Below are positions 1-9,811 of a stretch of 64,000 bases of DNA, piece after piece (position 1 is the first letter of the stretch; the number at the start of each line of letters is the position of its first letter). This DNA comes from Treponema sp. OMZ 790 (lineage in GTDB: Bacteria; Spirochaetota; Spirochaetia; Treponematales; Treponemataceae). The stretch covers positions 2,666,001 through 2,730,000 of the forward strand of contig NZ_CP051201.1 of the NCBI RefSeq assembly GCF_024181285.1, read 5' to 3'. The notes beneath the pieces were generated by a model, which did no database searches, was not told the DNA's origin, and worked only from the letters and a program-made list of their open reading frames with translations. The position numbers and the translations under genes were made by a program.

Positions 1-768
1 TTGCCGAATACGTATTTAAGTACGTCATCTTGGGTAAAATAAGATTCGCTCTCTTTTGCCGTTTTTGTAGAAACAGGTCCGTATTCAACGCTTTTATTCC
101 CGCCCGAAAGCTTTTTATATATAATCTTATAATCCGCCATTATTTTTACTTTATCGCCATGCACTTTTGTCAGGAGGGCGGTAAGTTCATATTCGGAGTG
201 TTTTCCCGATACAACCGTCTTACTGCCTGCGCTCAAAGAGTACGAAAAGGAAACGAACCCCTCACCCTGAGCCGCATTGGCATCGGCAATAAATGTATCA
301 AGCGGCATATTTTTTTCTATTGCCTTGTCAAATACAAAGATATTACCCGACAAATAGTGCAAAGAACCGAGTTCCGTACCTGCATACGGATGGGTAAAGC
401 CTGTAAAGGTTAATTCTTTTTCAAAGGGCTTTCCATCTTTTGTGCCCTTTACCTTTACGGTAAAGGTTCCGGCTTTATCATCGTAGGCAGTAACCGTGTT
501 TCCTGAAAAGGTCAGCCCTGCAACACTTGCAGAAGGTGCATTCGTACCGATTTTTGCCGCCGCATCGGAGGCGGTTATATTTCCCTTTGTTAAAGCAAAG
601 GCGCTCATAATATCCTGTTCCGAAATTTCGCCCGGCTGTATTTGCGGATTAAGCGGTGCATTTGAGTTTATATCAGTTTTCGGTATTGCCGAATTAGGGC
701 ATCCCGCAAATAAAAAAATGCAACATATTATAGCAGCTGCCATTATATTGTTTAATATTGTTTTCATA
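1..768 (-). CDS. lipoprotein, partial (3' end beyond window)
   Basis: An open frame of 256 codons runs on the minus strand from ATG at 768 to the first base of the window without a stop, so the C-terminus is missing. It starts with a basic residue, a hydrophobic stretch and a lipobox reading FLFAGC, so export and lipidation at Cys are predicted. Downstream lies a Pro/Asn-rich linker and then segments rich in beta-strand-forming residues (for example TFTVKVKGTKDGKPF). The start has an upstream AGGAG-like site (TTAGGAG). I do not recognise a functional domain; related multi-copy treponemal lipoproteins are typically hypothetical. It is divergent from the LRR lipoprotein at 969, and both may be surface proteins. 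The signal peptide call is solid, the function unknown. Confidence 0.8.
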
Positions 769-853
769 AAACTCCTAACATAAATATATCATTTTAACCA
801 GACATTAACAAACAGAGAGCGAATTTAGTTACAAGAATATTAATAATTTTCTC

Positions 854-882
854 TTGATTTTATTATTTTTTAGATATATAAT
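854..882 (+). promoter_or_regulatory. sigma-70-type promoter for LRR lipoprotein
   Basis: TTGATT (854-859), a 17-base spacer and TATAAT (877-882) lie about 85 bases before the LRR lipoprotein start at 969. The match to the -35/-10 consensus and the ideal spacing are seen directly; activity is inferred. Confidence 0.6.
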
Positions 883-968
883 GTTATTGTAGATAATTAC
901 AATTGTTGTAAATTAAGCTAAAAAATTTATTCTAACCAAAACCTTTGATATTTATAGGAGATTAAATT

Positions 969-2234
969 ATGAAAAATATTGCAAAATATACAGTTATAAG
1001 CATATTTATTCTTATGCTGTACACCGCCTGTCCCCATAATAAGAGAGCCTACCCTGACATAACCTCCGGCTCACAGGATTCCGTTCCTTCCGCACCCTAT
1101 GTCGAAGGCGGTATTTCGCTGGTAGTAAGTAAGCATAAAAAAACGATAGAGCTTACGGTAAAGGCTTCCGGCTCTTCAAATATTGTACTTGAAGGAGCGG
1201 ACAAATCGAACATTACATCTAACAACACCGATACCGTAACGGTAAACGGCAGAGTTCTTATTATAAAACCCGCTACCGGGGGACAGCTTACCGAATTTAC
1301 CTGCATCGACCAAAAAATCATGCGCATTAATGCCTCAGGATGTAAAACGCTTACAAGCTTAACCTGCAATAAAAATCTGCTGGACACCCTCAAAGTGCAC
1401 ACCGAAGCAAAGTTGACGCACGTAACTTGTACCGAGAACAGGCTTACGGACTTTGATACCCAATCCTGCAAAGAACTGGTAAGCCTTGAATGCGGAAAAA
1501 ATAACTTAACATCGCTTAATCTTACTAATTTAACACATTTGAGAAAAGCCAACTGCCGCGAAAATCCCCGTCTTACACAGCTTACCGTAACAGGCTGTAT
1601 AAACTTGGAGGACCTCGATTGCAGCGGCAGCAAACTGACCGCCTTAACTGCGGATAATCTATCCAAACTCAAAGAGTTGGACTGCAGCAAAAATAATCTT
1701 TCTCAGCTTACCGTAACGGGCTGTAGTGTTTTGGAGAACCTCAAATGTTCACAAAATAAACTGCAAACCTTGGATGCCGGGAATTTACCTAAACTCGATA
1801 CTTTAAATTGCAGCAGCAACGAATTGACACAGCTCAATGTACAAAATTGTCCCGAATTATCAAGCATAAACTGTTATGATAATAAACTTCCAAACTTGAA
1901 TGCAAGTAATCTTACAAAGCTGCAAACCCTGCTGTGCGACACCAACGAACTTACCGGCATCGATATTTCCGGTGCCGCGGCAGTGCTTCATGAAATTGAA
2001 TGCTACAATAACAAATTAGATGCGCAAGCCGTAAAAACGCTTTTAAATGCCCTGCCGGATAGAACTTCCGCCGTAACTGAAGGGAAGATTGTGCTGTGCA
2101 AAAAAGAAGGTGAAACCGGCAATATAACCGATTTTACACAGCCTGCCGACTTACTGGCTGCGGTAAACACGGCAAAGGGACATAAATGGAAATTGTACAA
2201 AAAAACCGATACGGAACCGGGAGAAGAAATATAA
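969..2234 (+). CDS. leucine-rich-repeat lipoprotein (TpLRR type)
   Basis: This encodes a 421-residue protein with a signal peptide ending in a lipobox-like LYTAC near residue 20, predicting a lipid-anchored surface or periplasmic protein. From about residue 95 to 370 it consists of tandem repeats of roughly 21-23 residues with a pattern like L-x-x-L-x-C-x-x-N-x-L, typical of the Treponema/BspA TpLRR class. In that class LRR proteins of oral treponemes and Bacteroidetes mediate adhesion to host proteins or other bacteria. A good Shine-Dalgarno site (AGGAG) precedes the ATG. A second, longer LRR lipoprotein is encoded at 34106-35899. The family is clear; the ligand is unknown. Confidence 0.85.
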   Translation: MKNIAKYTVISIFILMLYTACPHNKRAYPDITSGSQDSVPSAPYVEGGISLVVSKHKKTIELTVKASGSSNIVLEGADKSNITSNNTDTVTVNGRVLIIKPATGGQLTEFTCIDQKIMRINASGCKTLTSLTCNKNLLDTLKVHTEAKLTHVTCTENRLTDFDTQSCKELVSLECGKNNLTSLNLTNLTHLRKANCRENPRLTQLTVTGCINLEDLDCSGSKLTALTADNLSKLKELDCSKNNLSQLTVTGCSVLENLKCSQNKLQTLDAGNLPKLDTLNCSSNELTQLNVQNCPELSSINCYDNKLPNLNASNLTKLQTLLCDTNELTGIDISGAAAVLHEIECYNNKLDAQAVKTLLNALPDRTSAVTEGKIVLCKKEGETGNITDFTQPADLLAAVNTAKGHKWKLYKKTDTEPGEEI

Positions 2235-2244
2235 AAATCAATAC

Positions 2245-2285
2245 AAAACCGCCGATTAAGGTATTTAACCCTAATCGGCGGTTTT
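2245..2285. terminator. rho-independent terminator, bidirectional
   Basis: A 14-bp near-perfect stem (AAAACCGCCGATTA paired with TAATCGGCGGTTTT) flanked by A and T runs sits between the convergent LRR lipoprotein and pcp genes and can serve both. Confidence 0.85.
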
Positions 2286-2322
2286 ATTATAAGTTAGAAC
2301 AACGCTTTTAAAGCTTTTAACT

Positions 2323-2976
2323 TTAGCAAATTTTGCCGCCCGAAACCTTTATATCGGCATCGTTTTCGACAATGGCTTCTATTGCAAGTTCGATTCCCCT
2401 TACAATCATCTCAAGGCTCATCGAGGGAGTTGTTGCAGGCTTTCCGACAGCCTGTTCGGGCAAAAACGGAATATGAATAAAGCCGCTTTTCATCGGCTTG
2501 CCTTGGGCTGTTCTTGCGGCTGCAATATGAGCAACACCATAGCAGACATGGTTGCAGATAAATGTCCCTGCCGTATTCGATATTGAAGCAGGTATTTTGC
2601 CTGCCTTTACCTTCTCGACAATGGCCTTAATCGGTAAAGTAACAAAGTAGGCAGCAGGGCCGTCTTTTACAACAGGCTCATCAATCGGCTGATTGCCTTC
2701 ATTGTCGGGAATTCGGCAGTCGTCAATATTTATACCGATTCTTTCTACCGAAATATCTGCACGGTTTCCGGCTTGACCGATACTTAAAACAACATCGGGA
2801 TTTTCTTTTTCAATCATTTCTTTTATCTTTGCTACGGATTTTCCGATAACGGTCGGAATTTCCAGCTTGATAATTTGTGCTCCCAAGATTTGATTGGGAA
2901 GGAGCTTAATCGTTTCGAGGGCGGGATTTACCTTTTCCCCGCCGAAAGGATCAAACCCGGTAACTAAAATCTTCAT
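2323..2976 (-). CDS. pcp: pyroglutamyl-peptidase I
   Basis: A cytosolic cysteine peptidase (family C15) that removes N-terminal pyroglutamate from peptides. The 217-residue length matches the family. The glycine-rich N-terminus (VTGFDPFGG) is present, as are the catalytic Glu (about E79 in the SVERIGIN segment), Cys (about C141 in [10 protein letters not shown]) and His (about H168 in SGFIHIP). Start ATG at 2976 has AGGAG upstream. It is the last gene of a run DUF969-DUF979-pcp with 14 bases between DUF979 and pcp, suggesting the membrane pair imports substrates for it. All key residues are intact. Confidence 0.95.
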   Translation of the reverse strand: MKILVTGFDPFGGEKVNPALETIKLLPNQILGAQIIKLEIPTVIGKSVAKIKEMIEKENPDVVLSIGQAGNRADISVERIGINIDDCRIPDNEGNQPIDEPVVKDGPAAYFVTLPIKAIVEKVKAGKIPASISNTAGTFICNHVCYGVAHIAAARTAQGKPMKSGFIHIPFLPEQAVGKPATTPSMSLEMIVRGIELAIEAIVENDADIKVSGGKIC

Positions 2977-2990
2977 TATATCACTCCTAA

Positions 2991-3989
2991 TTAAAAGGCA
3001 AGAGTCAACATCAAAATAATGTGAACAATAATCAAAGCAAAAGACATAAGAGCTTGAGCCTTAATCAATGTGTATTTATTTTTAGTTTCCAAAATTGCCG
3101 CCGGAACAATGTTAAAGTTTGCAGCCATGGGCGTTAAAACTGTACCGCAATAACCGCAAGTCATACCTAAAGCTCCTACAACGGCAGGATTACCGCCTTG
3201 AGCAATTACAAAGGGAACACCTACACCGATTGTGATAACGGTAAAAGCGGCAAAAGCGTTTCCCATAATCATTGTAAAGATTACCATTCCAAGACAATAA
3301 GCTATAACGCCCAAGACCGGAACACCTTGCGGAACAATACCGCTTGCAAAGTGACCGATGATTTTACCGATACCTGCTGTTGCAAAAATTGCACCCAAAA
3401 CACCGAGCAGCTGAGGAAGCAAGCTTGAAGAGCCTACCTGCATTAACATTTTTGAAGTATCGTTTATTGTATCCTTCATTTTAGGTTTAGTTAAAATTAT
3501 TGCAAAAATAAGGGAAACTATCGAAGCCAAACCTACAACTTGTGCCGTTGAAAAACCGAATATAATTTCTTTTCCGGCAGCATTTGTTCCAAGCGAAATT
3601 TTAAAGCTCTTCATTTGAGCTAATAACATGGCAACAACACCGATCAAAACGGCAGGAATAAAAATTTTATTGCCGACCTTTTTTGAATTTTCGGCAATTT
3701 CTTCTTTTGTTGCAGAAGCGATATCTGCAACTTTTACCTTTTTTGTAAGAGTAAATCCTCCCAACACAAAGAGTAAGCCGCCTATAATGGCGCCGCCGTA
3801 AGGAACATTAAGAACGATTACCTTACCGAACATAAACAAAAGCCCTAAGATTCCCCAAAACAAGAATGTTCCGATTGGGTTCTTTTTATCTTTTAAAGAA
3901 ATTACTGCTGTAATAATCGAAACAAGCCCGCAAAGACCGTAAACAATTTCATCTATTACCATTGTATTATTATGGATAAAATTAAACAT
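2991..3989 (-). CDS. DUF979 family membrane protein
   Basis: A roughly 332-residue integral membrane protein with about ten hydrophobic segments and an internal motif [19 protein letters not shown] near the C-terminus, characteristic of DUF979. I start it at 3989, where GGAGAGAAGGCAG precedes the ATG; an upstream in-frame ATG at 4040 would overlap DUF969 by 59 bases and lacks a comparable site. It overlaps the end of the DUF969 gene by 8 bases, so the pair is probably translationally coupled. DUF969/DUF979 genes commonly travel with pcp in other bacteria, pointing to uptake of pyroglutamyl peptides or 5-oxoproline; this role is inference. Confidence 0.85.
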   Translation of the reverse strand: MFNFIHNNTMVIDEIVYGLCGLVSIITAVISLKDKKNPIGTFLFWGILGLLFMFGKVIVLNVPYGGAIIGGLLFVLGGFTLTKKVKVADIASATKEEIAENSKKVGNKIFIPAVLIGVVAMLLAQMKSFKISLGTNAAGKEIIFGFSTAQVVGLASIVSLIFAIILTKPKMKDTINDTSKMLMQVGSSSLLPQLLGVLGAIFATAGIGKIIGHFASGIVPQGVPVLGVIAYCLGMVIFTMIMGNAFAAFTVITIGVGVPFVIAQGGNPAVVGALGMTCGYCGTVLTPMAANFNIVPAAILETKNKYTLIKAQALMSFALIIVHIILMLTLAF

Positions 3990-4656
3990 CTGCCTTCTCT
4001 CCTTTTCTAAGATTTTTTTCAAAGAGCCAGCATTGAACAAGGGCGATAAGAACCATTACAACTCCTGCAAAAATTGAATACTTAGCTACATCAGTATTGC
4101 TGATATCAAACCCTTGTTCTTTTAGAGTGCCGGTAATTAAAAGAACACCGGATGCAACGGGGAAAATATTTTGACCGAAAAAGTTTCCGTAGTTTTCGGA
4201 AGCTCCCGCAAGACCCTTAATTTTTTCGATGTCGTCTTCGGTAAGCTTTATATGTTTTTGAGCCGCACCTTCAGCCATCGGGAGGATTAAGGGTCTGATA
4301 AATTGAACATGACCGCCCAACCTGATCGAAAAAGCCGAAGCAATTGTCCTTATAAGAATGTAAAGCCAAATAACCATACCCGCACTTGCACCCTTAATTT
4401 TTTTAATAAAGTCTGCAGCACGCTCTTTTAAACCATAACGCTCCATAATTGCAATTACGGGGAAAGAAACAAAAAACAAACTCATATATCTGTTGTTTAC
4501 AAAACCTGTTCCAATTGCATCGAGAACTTCAACAAAACCCATTTTTGCTATTAGGCCTGTTACAAGTCCCGAAATTAAAACAACTGCAACTACATCGAGC
4601 TTTAAAATAAAACCGGCGATGATAATAACAACGCCTATTAAAACCAAATAGTTCAT
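3982..4656 (-). CDS. DUF969 family membrane protein
   Basis: A 224-residue protein with about six hydrophobic segments, recognised as DUF969, the partner of DUF979. Two possible ATG codons exist at 4662 and 4656; AAGGAG is six bases before the second and touches the first, so 4656 is preferred. It is the first gene of the DUF969-DUF979-pcp operon. The motif GASENYGNFFGQNIFP is well conserved-looking in a membrane context. Likely role: half of a two-component permease for pyroglutamate-containing substrates (inference from neighbours). Confidence 0.85.
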   Translation of the reverse strand: MNYLVLIGVVIIIAGFILKLDVVAVVLISGLVTGLIAKMGFVEVLDAIGTGFVNNRYMSLFFVSFPVIAIMERYGLKERAADFIKKIKGASAGMVIWLYILIRTIASAFSIRLGGHVQFIRPLILPMAEGAAQKHIKLTEDDIEKIKGLAGASENYGNFFGQNIFPVASGVLLITGTLKEQGFDISNTDVAKYSIFAGVVMVLIALVQCWLFEKNLRKGEKADV

Positions 4657-4724
4657 ATGCATCTCCTTGTATAATTTATCTTGAGTATTTTATCACTAAT
4701 AGGACGTCTTGTCTATTACGAAAT

Positions 4725-6380
4725 TTAAATCTCTTTTTCCATCGCACCCAAAGAAATCAACCTCTGATTAAGTCCCGAAAAGATCATAATTCTGTCGCTT
4801 TCAATATCGAAGTTTATTTTTTCTCCGATTTTATAGGTTATGTTTAAAAAGACAACTCCTGTCAAAATAAGATTCCCTATCTTAATCTTAACCGTAGTTT
4901 CCATACCTGTGGGCATCGAGCTGTATATAGATCCTTCCAGTTTTCCATTCTCATGTATTTTAATAAACTCAGGCCGAATACCGAGAACAAAGTCATTTTC
5001 CGATCGGGCTTGAGCATTTAAATCAATTTCCGTCTCGTTAGCCTTTGCAATGTGATATTTAAAGGGCACAATCTTATTTTCTTTTTCGGCGTTTTTTGTA
5101 CGCTCGGCTTCTTCTTCCCTTTCTTTTTTAATTTCAGCTTCCGTTTTTAAAAGCCATTCTTTATAATCGATTTTTTGTGCAGGTTTAAATTTAAATTTTA
5201 AACCTTCTAAACAAGTTAAATTAAAATCTCCGTCTTCACTAGACTCGCCTACGGCTTCTACAAAATTTATAGAGGGGTTACCGATAAAGTCTGCCGTAAA
5301 AAGGTTTACAGGTTTTTCATAGATATCCAAGGGGGCATCATATTGCTGCAAAAGGCCGTTATCCATCAAGCATATCTTTGTCGCCAAGGTCATAGCTTCA
5401 AGCTGATCATGAGTAACATAGATAAAGGTCGATTTTGTGTCCAAATGGAGGCGCTGCAATTCACTGCGCATTTCAAGACGCAGCTTTGCATCGAGGTTTG
5501 AAAGGGGCTCATCCATAAAAAGAACCTTAGGCCCGGGAGCCAATGTTCGGGCAATGGCAACCCTCTGCTGCTGTCCGCCTGAAAGCTCGTTAGGATACCT
5601 ATCCATAAACATTCCGATTTTTACGATGCGGGAAACTCGGCGGACTATCAAGTCTATTTCTTCGTTTTCGAGTTTACGCACTTTCTTTACAACTTCACCA
5701 TTTGAATCTACAAGCACATAATTTGCATTTACTGAAACTCCGTTCTTTTTATGCCTATCCAAAAGAGCAGCTCTTTTTTCATCCAAGCCGGCAGTTATTG
5801 CCTTTATTTTTTCTTCCCGATTATCAAGCTTTTCAAGCCCGTAAGACAAAACGGTTTTTGCCGTATACTCCGAGACGATAAAACCATCAATAATTTTAAT
5901 TAAGGCAATTTTTTCGTCCGGCTTTTTACCGGCCTTTTTATCCTTAACTTGAGAATCGGAAATAATTTCGATAAGTTTTTCGCTTTCACTTAAAATCTTT
6001 TTTAAATCGTCTATTCTTTTAATTTCAAAATCGCATAGGGGCATTTCTTCTTTGATATTTTTTAAACCGAAACTTATGTTTTCATAAACAGTCATATTCG
6101 GCCAGAGGGCATAGTTTTGAAACAAAAAGCCGACCTTTCTTTTATTTGCGGGAATGTTTATACCTTGCTCGCTGTCAAAAACGGTTTCTCCATCAATGAT
6201 TATCTTTCCGCTTGTCGGCGTTTCAAGACCGGCAATCATTCTAAGTGTTGTTGTTTTGCCGCAGCCTGAAGGCCCCAACAAGGTAATAAACGAATTATTT
6301 TCTATGGTTAGATTTAAATTATCCGTTCCGTAAAATTTTCCCCATCTTTTTGTGAGGTTTTGTAAAATTATCTCAGGCAT
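4725..6380 (-). CDS. ABC importer ATPase with large insertion
   Basis: ATP-binding subunit of a CUT2/Fbp/AfuC-like importer. Walker A is GPSGCGKTT (residues 36-44), the Q-loop Gln about 88, the signature LSGGQ at 266-270, Walker B VLFMDEP at about 286-292 and the H-loop in YVTHDQ. At 551 residues it is about 190 longer than usual. Roughly 110 extra residues, charged and with a short VLVDSNGEVVKK hairpin, lie between the Q-loop and the signature in the helical subdomain (about 115-240); a second Glu/Lys-rich insert lies in the C-terminal TOBE region. The gene follows the permease with a TAATG stop/start overlap. Core catalytic residues are intact, so it should be functional. Confidence 0.9.
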   Translation of the reverse strand: MPEIILQNLTKRWGKFYGTDNLNLTIENNSFITLLGPSGCGKTTTLRMIAGLETPTSGKIIIDGETVFDSEQGINIPANKRKVGFLFQNYALWPNMTVYENISFGLKNIKEEMPLCDFEIKRIDDLKKILSESEKLIEIISDSQVKDKKAGKKPDEKIALIKIIDGFIVSEYTAKTVLSYGLEKLDNREEKIKAITAGLDEKRAALLDRHKKNGVSVNANYVLVDSNGEVVKKVRKLENEEIDLIVRRVSRIVKIGMFMDRYPNELSGGQQQRVAIARTLAPGPKVLFMDEPLSNLDAKLRLEMRSELQRLHLDTKSTFIYVTHDQLEAMTLATKICLMDNGLLQQYDAPLDIYEKPVNLFTADFIGNPSINFVEAVGESSEDGDFNLTCLEGLKFKFKPAQKIDYKEWLLKTEAEIKKEREEEAERTKNAEKENKIVPFKYHIAKANETEIDLNAQARSENDFVLGIRPEFIKIHENGKLEGSIYSSMPTGMETTVKIKIGNLILTGVVFLNITYKIGEKINFDIESDRIMIFSGLNQRLISLGAMEKEI

Positions 6381-8176
6381 TATCTTCCTCCTAGTCCCGA
6401 ATCAATTCCGGCCTTTGTAAGTTTGTTCAATCCGAAGTTGACGGCCAAAATAAATATAATTAAAATTAAGTTGATTGCACTTGAAAAGGCATATAAGCCC
6501 ATTTCGTCATAATAGTCCAACATGGTTGTGCTTATCTTTGACTGACTACACAAGAGCATAAATAAGCTTAGCTCCCTGACACAGGTTATAAAGGGTAAAA
6601 GATAGCCGCTTAAAATCGCCGTCTTTTGAATAGGAATTATTATCCTTGTCATGCGCTTATGCCAAGGCGTATCCTGTATCAAAGCCGATTCTTCTATCTC
6701 GTTGCTGATTTGAAGCATCGAGTTAAGGGAACTCCTTGAAGAAAAGGGTATATACTTAATTGTTCCGACTATTACCAAAAGCAAAAATGTATCATAGATG
6801 CCCATCATCGACCCGAAGATAAAGAAGGCTATACCTACAGCGAGAGAAGGCAAAAGGTATGGCAAGAAGGCTATATCGTTTACATAGTTTGCAAATTTGT
6901 TTCTTCTGTGCTTGCTTACTGCATAGCCTATTAAAAGCCCTATTGTTCCTGCAAGGAATGCACAAGAAACGGCAACGAGTATGGTTCCTCTAAAGCTCAT
7001 CCAAAAGGCGCGGTTATATAAAATACCGAATTGGCCGTACATACCGACATCTTCTGCAGAGTGATGGGTCCACCATTTTAAGGTAAGATTTGCAAAGTCC
7101 CCGGTTCTAAAAAAACTGTAGTCTCCCGGATTGGGTAAAAAGGTTTCAAAGGCAAAGGAAATAACAGGATATATTCCTGTAAATAAGGTAAAGATAATTA
7201 AGATTGTAGGAATTAAATATTGTCCTATTTTTCCTACATTGACCTTGCTGACCTGTCCGCTTTTGCCTGTAATTGTGGTATAGTTTTTTCGGGACTTCAT
7301 ACTGAGTCTGTTTGTAATCAATATTAAAATTCCGAAGACCATCATCACTACGCCGATAATACTCGCCTGTCCCGTCCTTACAACCTTTAAGTCTATGTAT
7401 TTAGTGGAAAGGGTTGTCAATTTTAAATAGTGAGGAACGGGATAGCTTCCCATAGCGCTTCCGAATACGAGCAAGATAGTCGATAGGATTGCAGGTCTTA
7501 ATAAGGGAAGAGTTACTTTGCGGAATATCTTTGATTTTGAGGTGTTTAAAATCAAGGCAGCTTCTTCCAGATTGGAATCCATATTCTTAAATATGCCGCC
7601 TATTAAGATATAGGCAAAGGCTGCATAGTGCAGGGACAAAACAACGATAGAAGGGAAAAGGCCTTCTGCCCACCATGCAGGCATTGTAATACCGAAGAGC
7701 TCTGCAAGAATTCCGTTAGAGCCTCCCGTAACGGCCGTGCTCTTAAAAAGGTTCATCCATGTAAGAGCCAAGGTCCACTGAGGCATTATATACGGAAAAA
7801 TAAAAACGATATTCAGATATTTTTTGCATTTTATATTTGTACGCGTAATCAAATATGCAAAAACACCGCCTATTAAGATAGCCCCAATGCAGCTGAATAC
7901 GGCAAGCAGCAAGGTGTTTGTAAGCGGGCTCCAAAAATTTCTCAATGAAAGAGAACCGGTAAAAATATCCTTCCAGTTAAAAACGGTAAAGCCATCCGGT
8001 CCATACATAGCATCGATTGTACCCGGATGAACCGTAATTGTATCTAAAAGAATAGTTACTATCGGAGCTATAGTTGTTACAGAAAGCACAACACCGAATA
8101 TAAGCAATATAAGGTTTTGAGGCTTTCTAAAAAAATCCTTACTTTGATTTAAAAATACCGGATTTGTCTTAGTCAA
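6380..8176 (-). CDS. fused double-domain ABC importer permease
   Basis: A permease of about 598 residues holding two BPD_transp_1 halves, each with about six membrane spans and an EAA-type cytoplasmic loop (EEAALILNTSKSKIFRKV in the first, EESALIQDTPWHKRM in the second). This arrangement is typical of FbpB/AfuB/ThiP-type permeases for ferric iron, thiamine or related solutes. I choose TTG at 8176 because GGAGGAG precedes it; an in-frame GTG at 8188 has no ribosome site. It overlaps the ATPase gene by one base and lies downstream of a hairpin that separates it from the binding protein. The substrate cannot be read from sequence. Confidence 0.88.
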   Translation of the reverse strand: MTKTNPVFLNQSKDFFRKPQNLILLIFGVVLSVTTIAPIVTILLDTITVHPGTIDAMYGPDGFTVFNWKDIFTGSLSLRNFWSPLTNTLLLAVFSCIGAILIGGVFAYLITRTNIKCKKYLNIVFIFPYIMPQWTLALTWMNLFKSTAVTGGSNGILAELFGITMPAWWAEGLFPSIVVLSLHYAAFAYILIGGIFKNMDSNLEEAALILNTSKSKIFRKVTLPLLRPAILSTILLVFGSAMGSYPVPHYLKLTTLSTKYIDLKVVRTGQASIIGVVMMVFGILILITNRLSMKSRKNYTTITGKSGQVSKVNVGKIGQYLIPTILIIFTLFTGIYPVISFAFETFLPNPGDYSFFRTGDFANLTLKWWTHHSAEDVGMYGQFGILYNRAFWMSFRGTILVAVSCAFLAGTIGLLIGYAVSKHRRNKFANYVNDIAFLPYLLPSLAVGIAFFIFGSMMGIYDTFLLLVIVGTIKYIPFSSRSSLNSMLQISNEIEESALIQDTPWHKRMTRIIIPIQKTAILSGYLLPFITCVRELSLFMLLCSQSKISTTMLDYYDEMGLYAFSSAINLILIIFILAVNFGLNKLTKAGIDSGLGGR

Positions 8177-8250
8177 AATCTCCTCCACACATTATCTTTA
8201 TTGGATTATACTATAACTAAAACATTTACGCAATATTCTTATAAAATCTA

Positions 8251-8285
8251 AGCCTCTAAAAACTTGACAATAGTTTTTAGAGGCT
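8251..8285 (-). terminator. intercistronic hairpin / attenuator
   Basis: A 13-bp stem (AGCCTCTAAAAAC paired with GTTTTTAGAGGCT) lies between the binding-protein gene and the permease gene. On the minus strand it is not followed by a long T run, so partial termination or 3'-end stabilisation of the binding-protein mRNA is likelier than a full stop; this is a common way to make more binding protein than permease. Confidence 0.6.
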
Positions 8286-8317
8286 TTATAAATTCAGCTT
8301 AATTTCTTAATAATATT

Positions 8318-9640
8318 TTAGTTTCTTAAAGAGCTGATCCATTCACCTACGGTAAAGGTTACGCTTGCACAGTATACGGGATCTTCGACAATTAAGCCGC
8401 CTTTCCCTTCTCCTGTCCACCAGTCATAACCCCTGTCGTTTTTAGCAGGGAATTTATTTATCTTTTTGATTTCGCCTTTTACTTCTTCTTCGACATATCC
8501 GTCCATGCTGTGATCTTGGTTGATAGCAGGGTTCGAGCTGTATCCGCCCATGTCCTTTCCCCAAGGATGGAAGCCTTCTTTTGTAGTTACCATATATGCG
8601 ATAAATGCACATGCTGTCCAAGGAAGAGGAGCATTGTTTAATACCTGCAAATAGTGCTTATAAGCATAACCGCCGAAGCCCTTATATCCGTCCTGATAAG
8701 CAGCAACAGTGATATTGTTTACTGAAGATTCATCAGTCTCTTTAATAGAGCGCAGTTTGGAATAAACCAATAAACCTGTTTGATCTTTGGAAGATTTTTT
8801 TACCAAGTCTACACTGATGGGGCCGTCATCGGTTTTTAAGTTAAACTGAGAAACGAAGTGCTTAATCCAGCTGAGAGCATATTTTCCGTTTTCGTTTAAA
8901 CCGAGTTCTTTTGCCTTTTTTTCCAAGCTGTCTACAGTTGGTTTAAAATAAGCCTTGTCCGTTTCAGGCAAAGCATCATAGGCGGCTTTTACAACCTTTG
9001 AGTATTTTTCGTGAGTAAGCATGAGCAAAAAGTTTTTTCCGATAGGCTCTGATTCCAAACCCATAAATAAGGGACTTTGGCCTTCCTTTACAAAATCCCA
9101 TACATTTAAAAACTTATTTGAAGCATCTACATTATTATACATAAAAACCTTGTTCAAGGTCTGCAAGGCCAAAGGATTTCCGTTTTCTTTCATGTCGGTT
9201 CCTTTAGACTCTTTCCACTCTTTAGGAACAAAGTTATGCAAAATACCCGTATCAATCATCTTAGACTTAATCTGGGCTCCATCCTGGATAAGAGTCATAG
9301 AAAATTCGGGCTTAACGTTTTTGTTATCGTTTGTAAGCTGATCAAAAATAGTATTGTTCTTAGGCTGGGACCAATCGATCTTTCCTGTATAGTCGGGATA
9401 TTTTGCCTTTATAGCCTCAACAAAGGTTTCTCCCGCTGTTTTACCTCGGCTTGAGTTCCCCAATCCCTTTAGAACCTTTCCGTTTGACTCTTGATATGCC
9501 TTTTCAAAAAGCTGATCAAGGGTCATGCCTTCTGCTTCTTTTATAACTTTAAGAACAGCATTGTTCTTTTCCGATTTACCGCCGCAACTTGAAATTACAA
9601 GCAAAACAGCAATTGTTAACAGTGATATGATTTTTTTCAT
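8318..9640 (-). CDS. ABC importer solute-binding lipoprotein
   Basis: A lipoprotein of about 440 residues with signal MKKIISLLTIAVLLVISSCGG, so lipidation at Cys is predicted. The start at 9640 is supported by AGGAGA seven bases upstream; the in-frame ATG at 9664 has none. The body has the look of a periplasmic solute-binding protein of the iron/spermidine/phosphonate type, longer than the usual 330-350 residues, with a Lys-rich early region. It heads the operon binding protein-permease-ATPase on the minus strand. Assignment to an importer rests mainly on context; the ligand is unknown. Confidence 0.8.
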   Translation of the reverse strand: MKKIISLLTIAVLLVISSCGGKSEKNNAVLKVIKEAEGMTLDQLFEKAYQESNGKVLKGLGNSSRGKTAGETFVEAIKAKYPDYTGKIDWSQPKNNTIFDQLTNDNKNVKPEFSMTLIQDGAQIKSKMIDTGILHNFVPKEWKESKGTDMKENGNPLALQTLNKVFMYNNVDASNKFLNVWDFVKEGQSPLFMGLESEPIGKNFLLMLTHEKYSKVVKAAYDALPETDKAYFKPTVDSLEKKAKELGLNENGKYALSWIKHFVSQFNLKTDDGPISVDLVKKSSKDQTGLLVYSKLRSIKETDESSVNNITVAAYQDGYKGFGGYAYKHYLQVLNNAPLPWTACAFIAYMVTTKEGFHPWGKDMGGYSSNPAINQDHSMDGYVEEEVKGEIKKINKFPAKNDRGYDWWTGEGKGGLIVEDPVYCASVTFTVGEWISSLRN

Positions 9641-9811
9641 GTAAAATCTCCTATATATCCTCATAATTATATTATAGATTGTTTAAATGCACAAGTACCA
9701 AAACCATAAAGCTAAAAAGAACAAAAAAATTAAAATTAATACTTCTATTATGTTATATAGTATGATAAAATAATAAAGAATATTTAATAAAATGTAACTA
9801 GGAGTAAAAAA

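Noticed and set aside
30..783. Plus-strand frames at 30-413 and 496-783
   Set aside because: They lie antisense to the partial lipoprotein gene, which has a signal peptide, lipobox and ribosome site.
1097..1690. Long minus-strand frame opposite the LRR lipoprotein
   Set aside because: It mirrors the repeats of the plus-strand gene, has no ribosome site and an unlikely composition.
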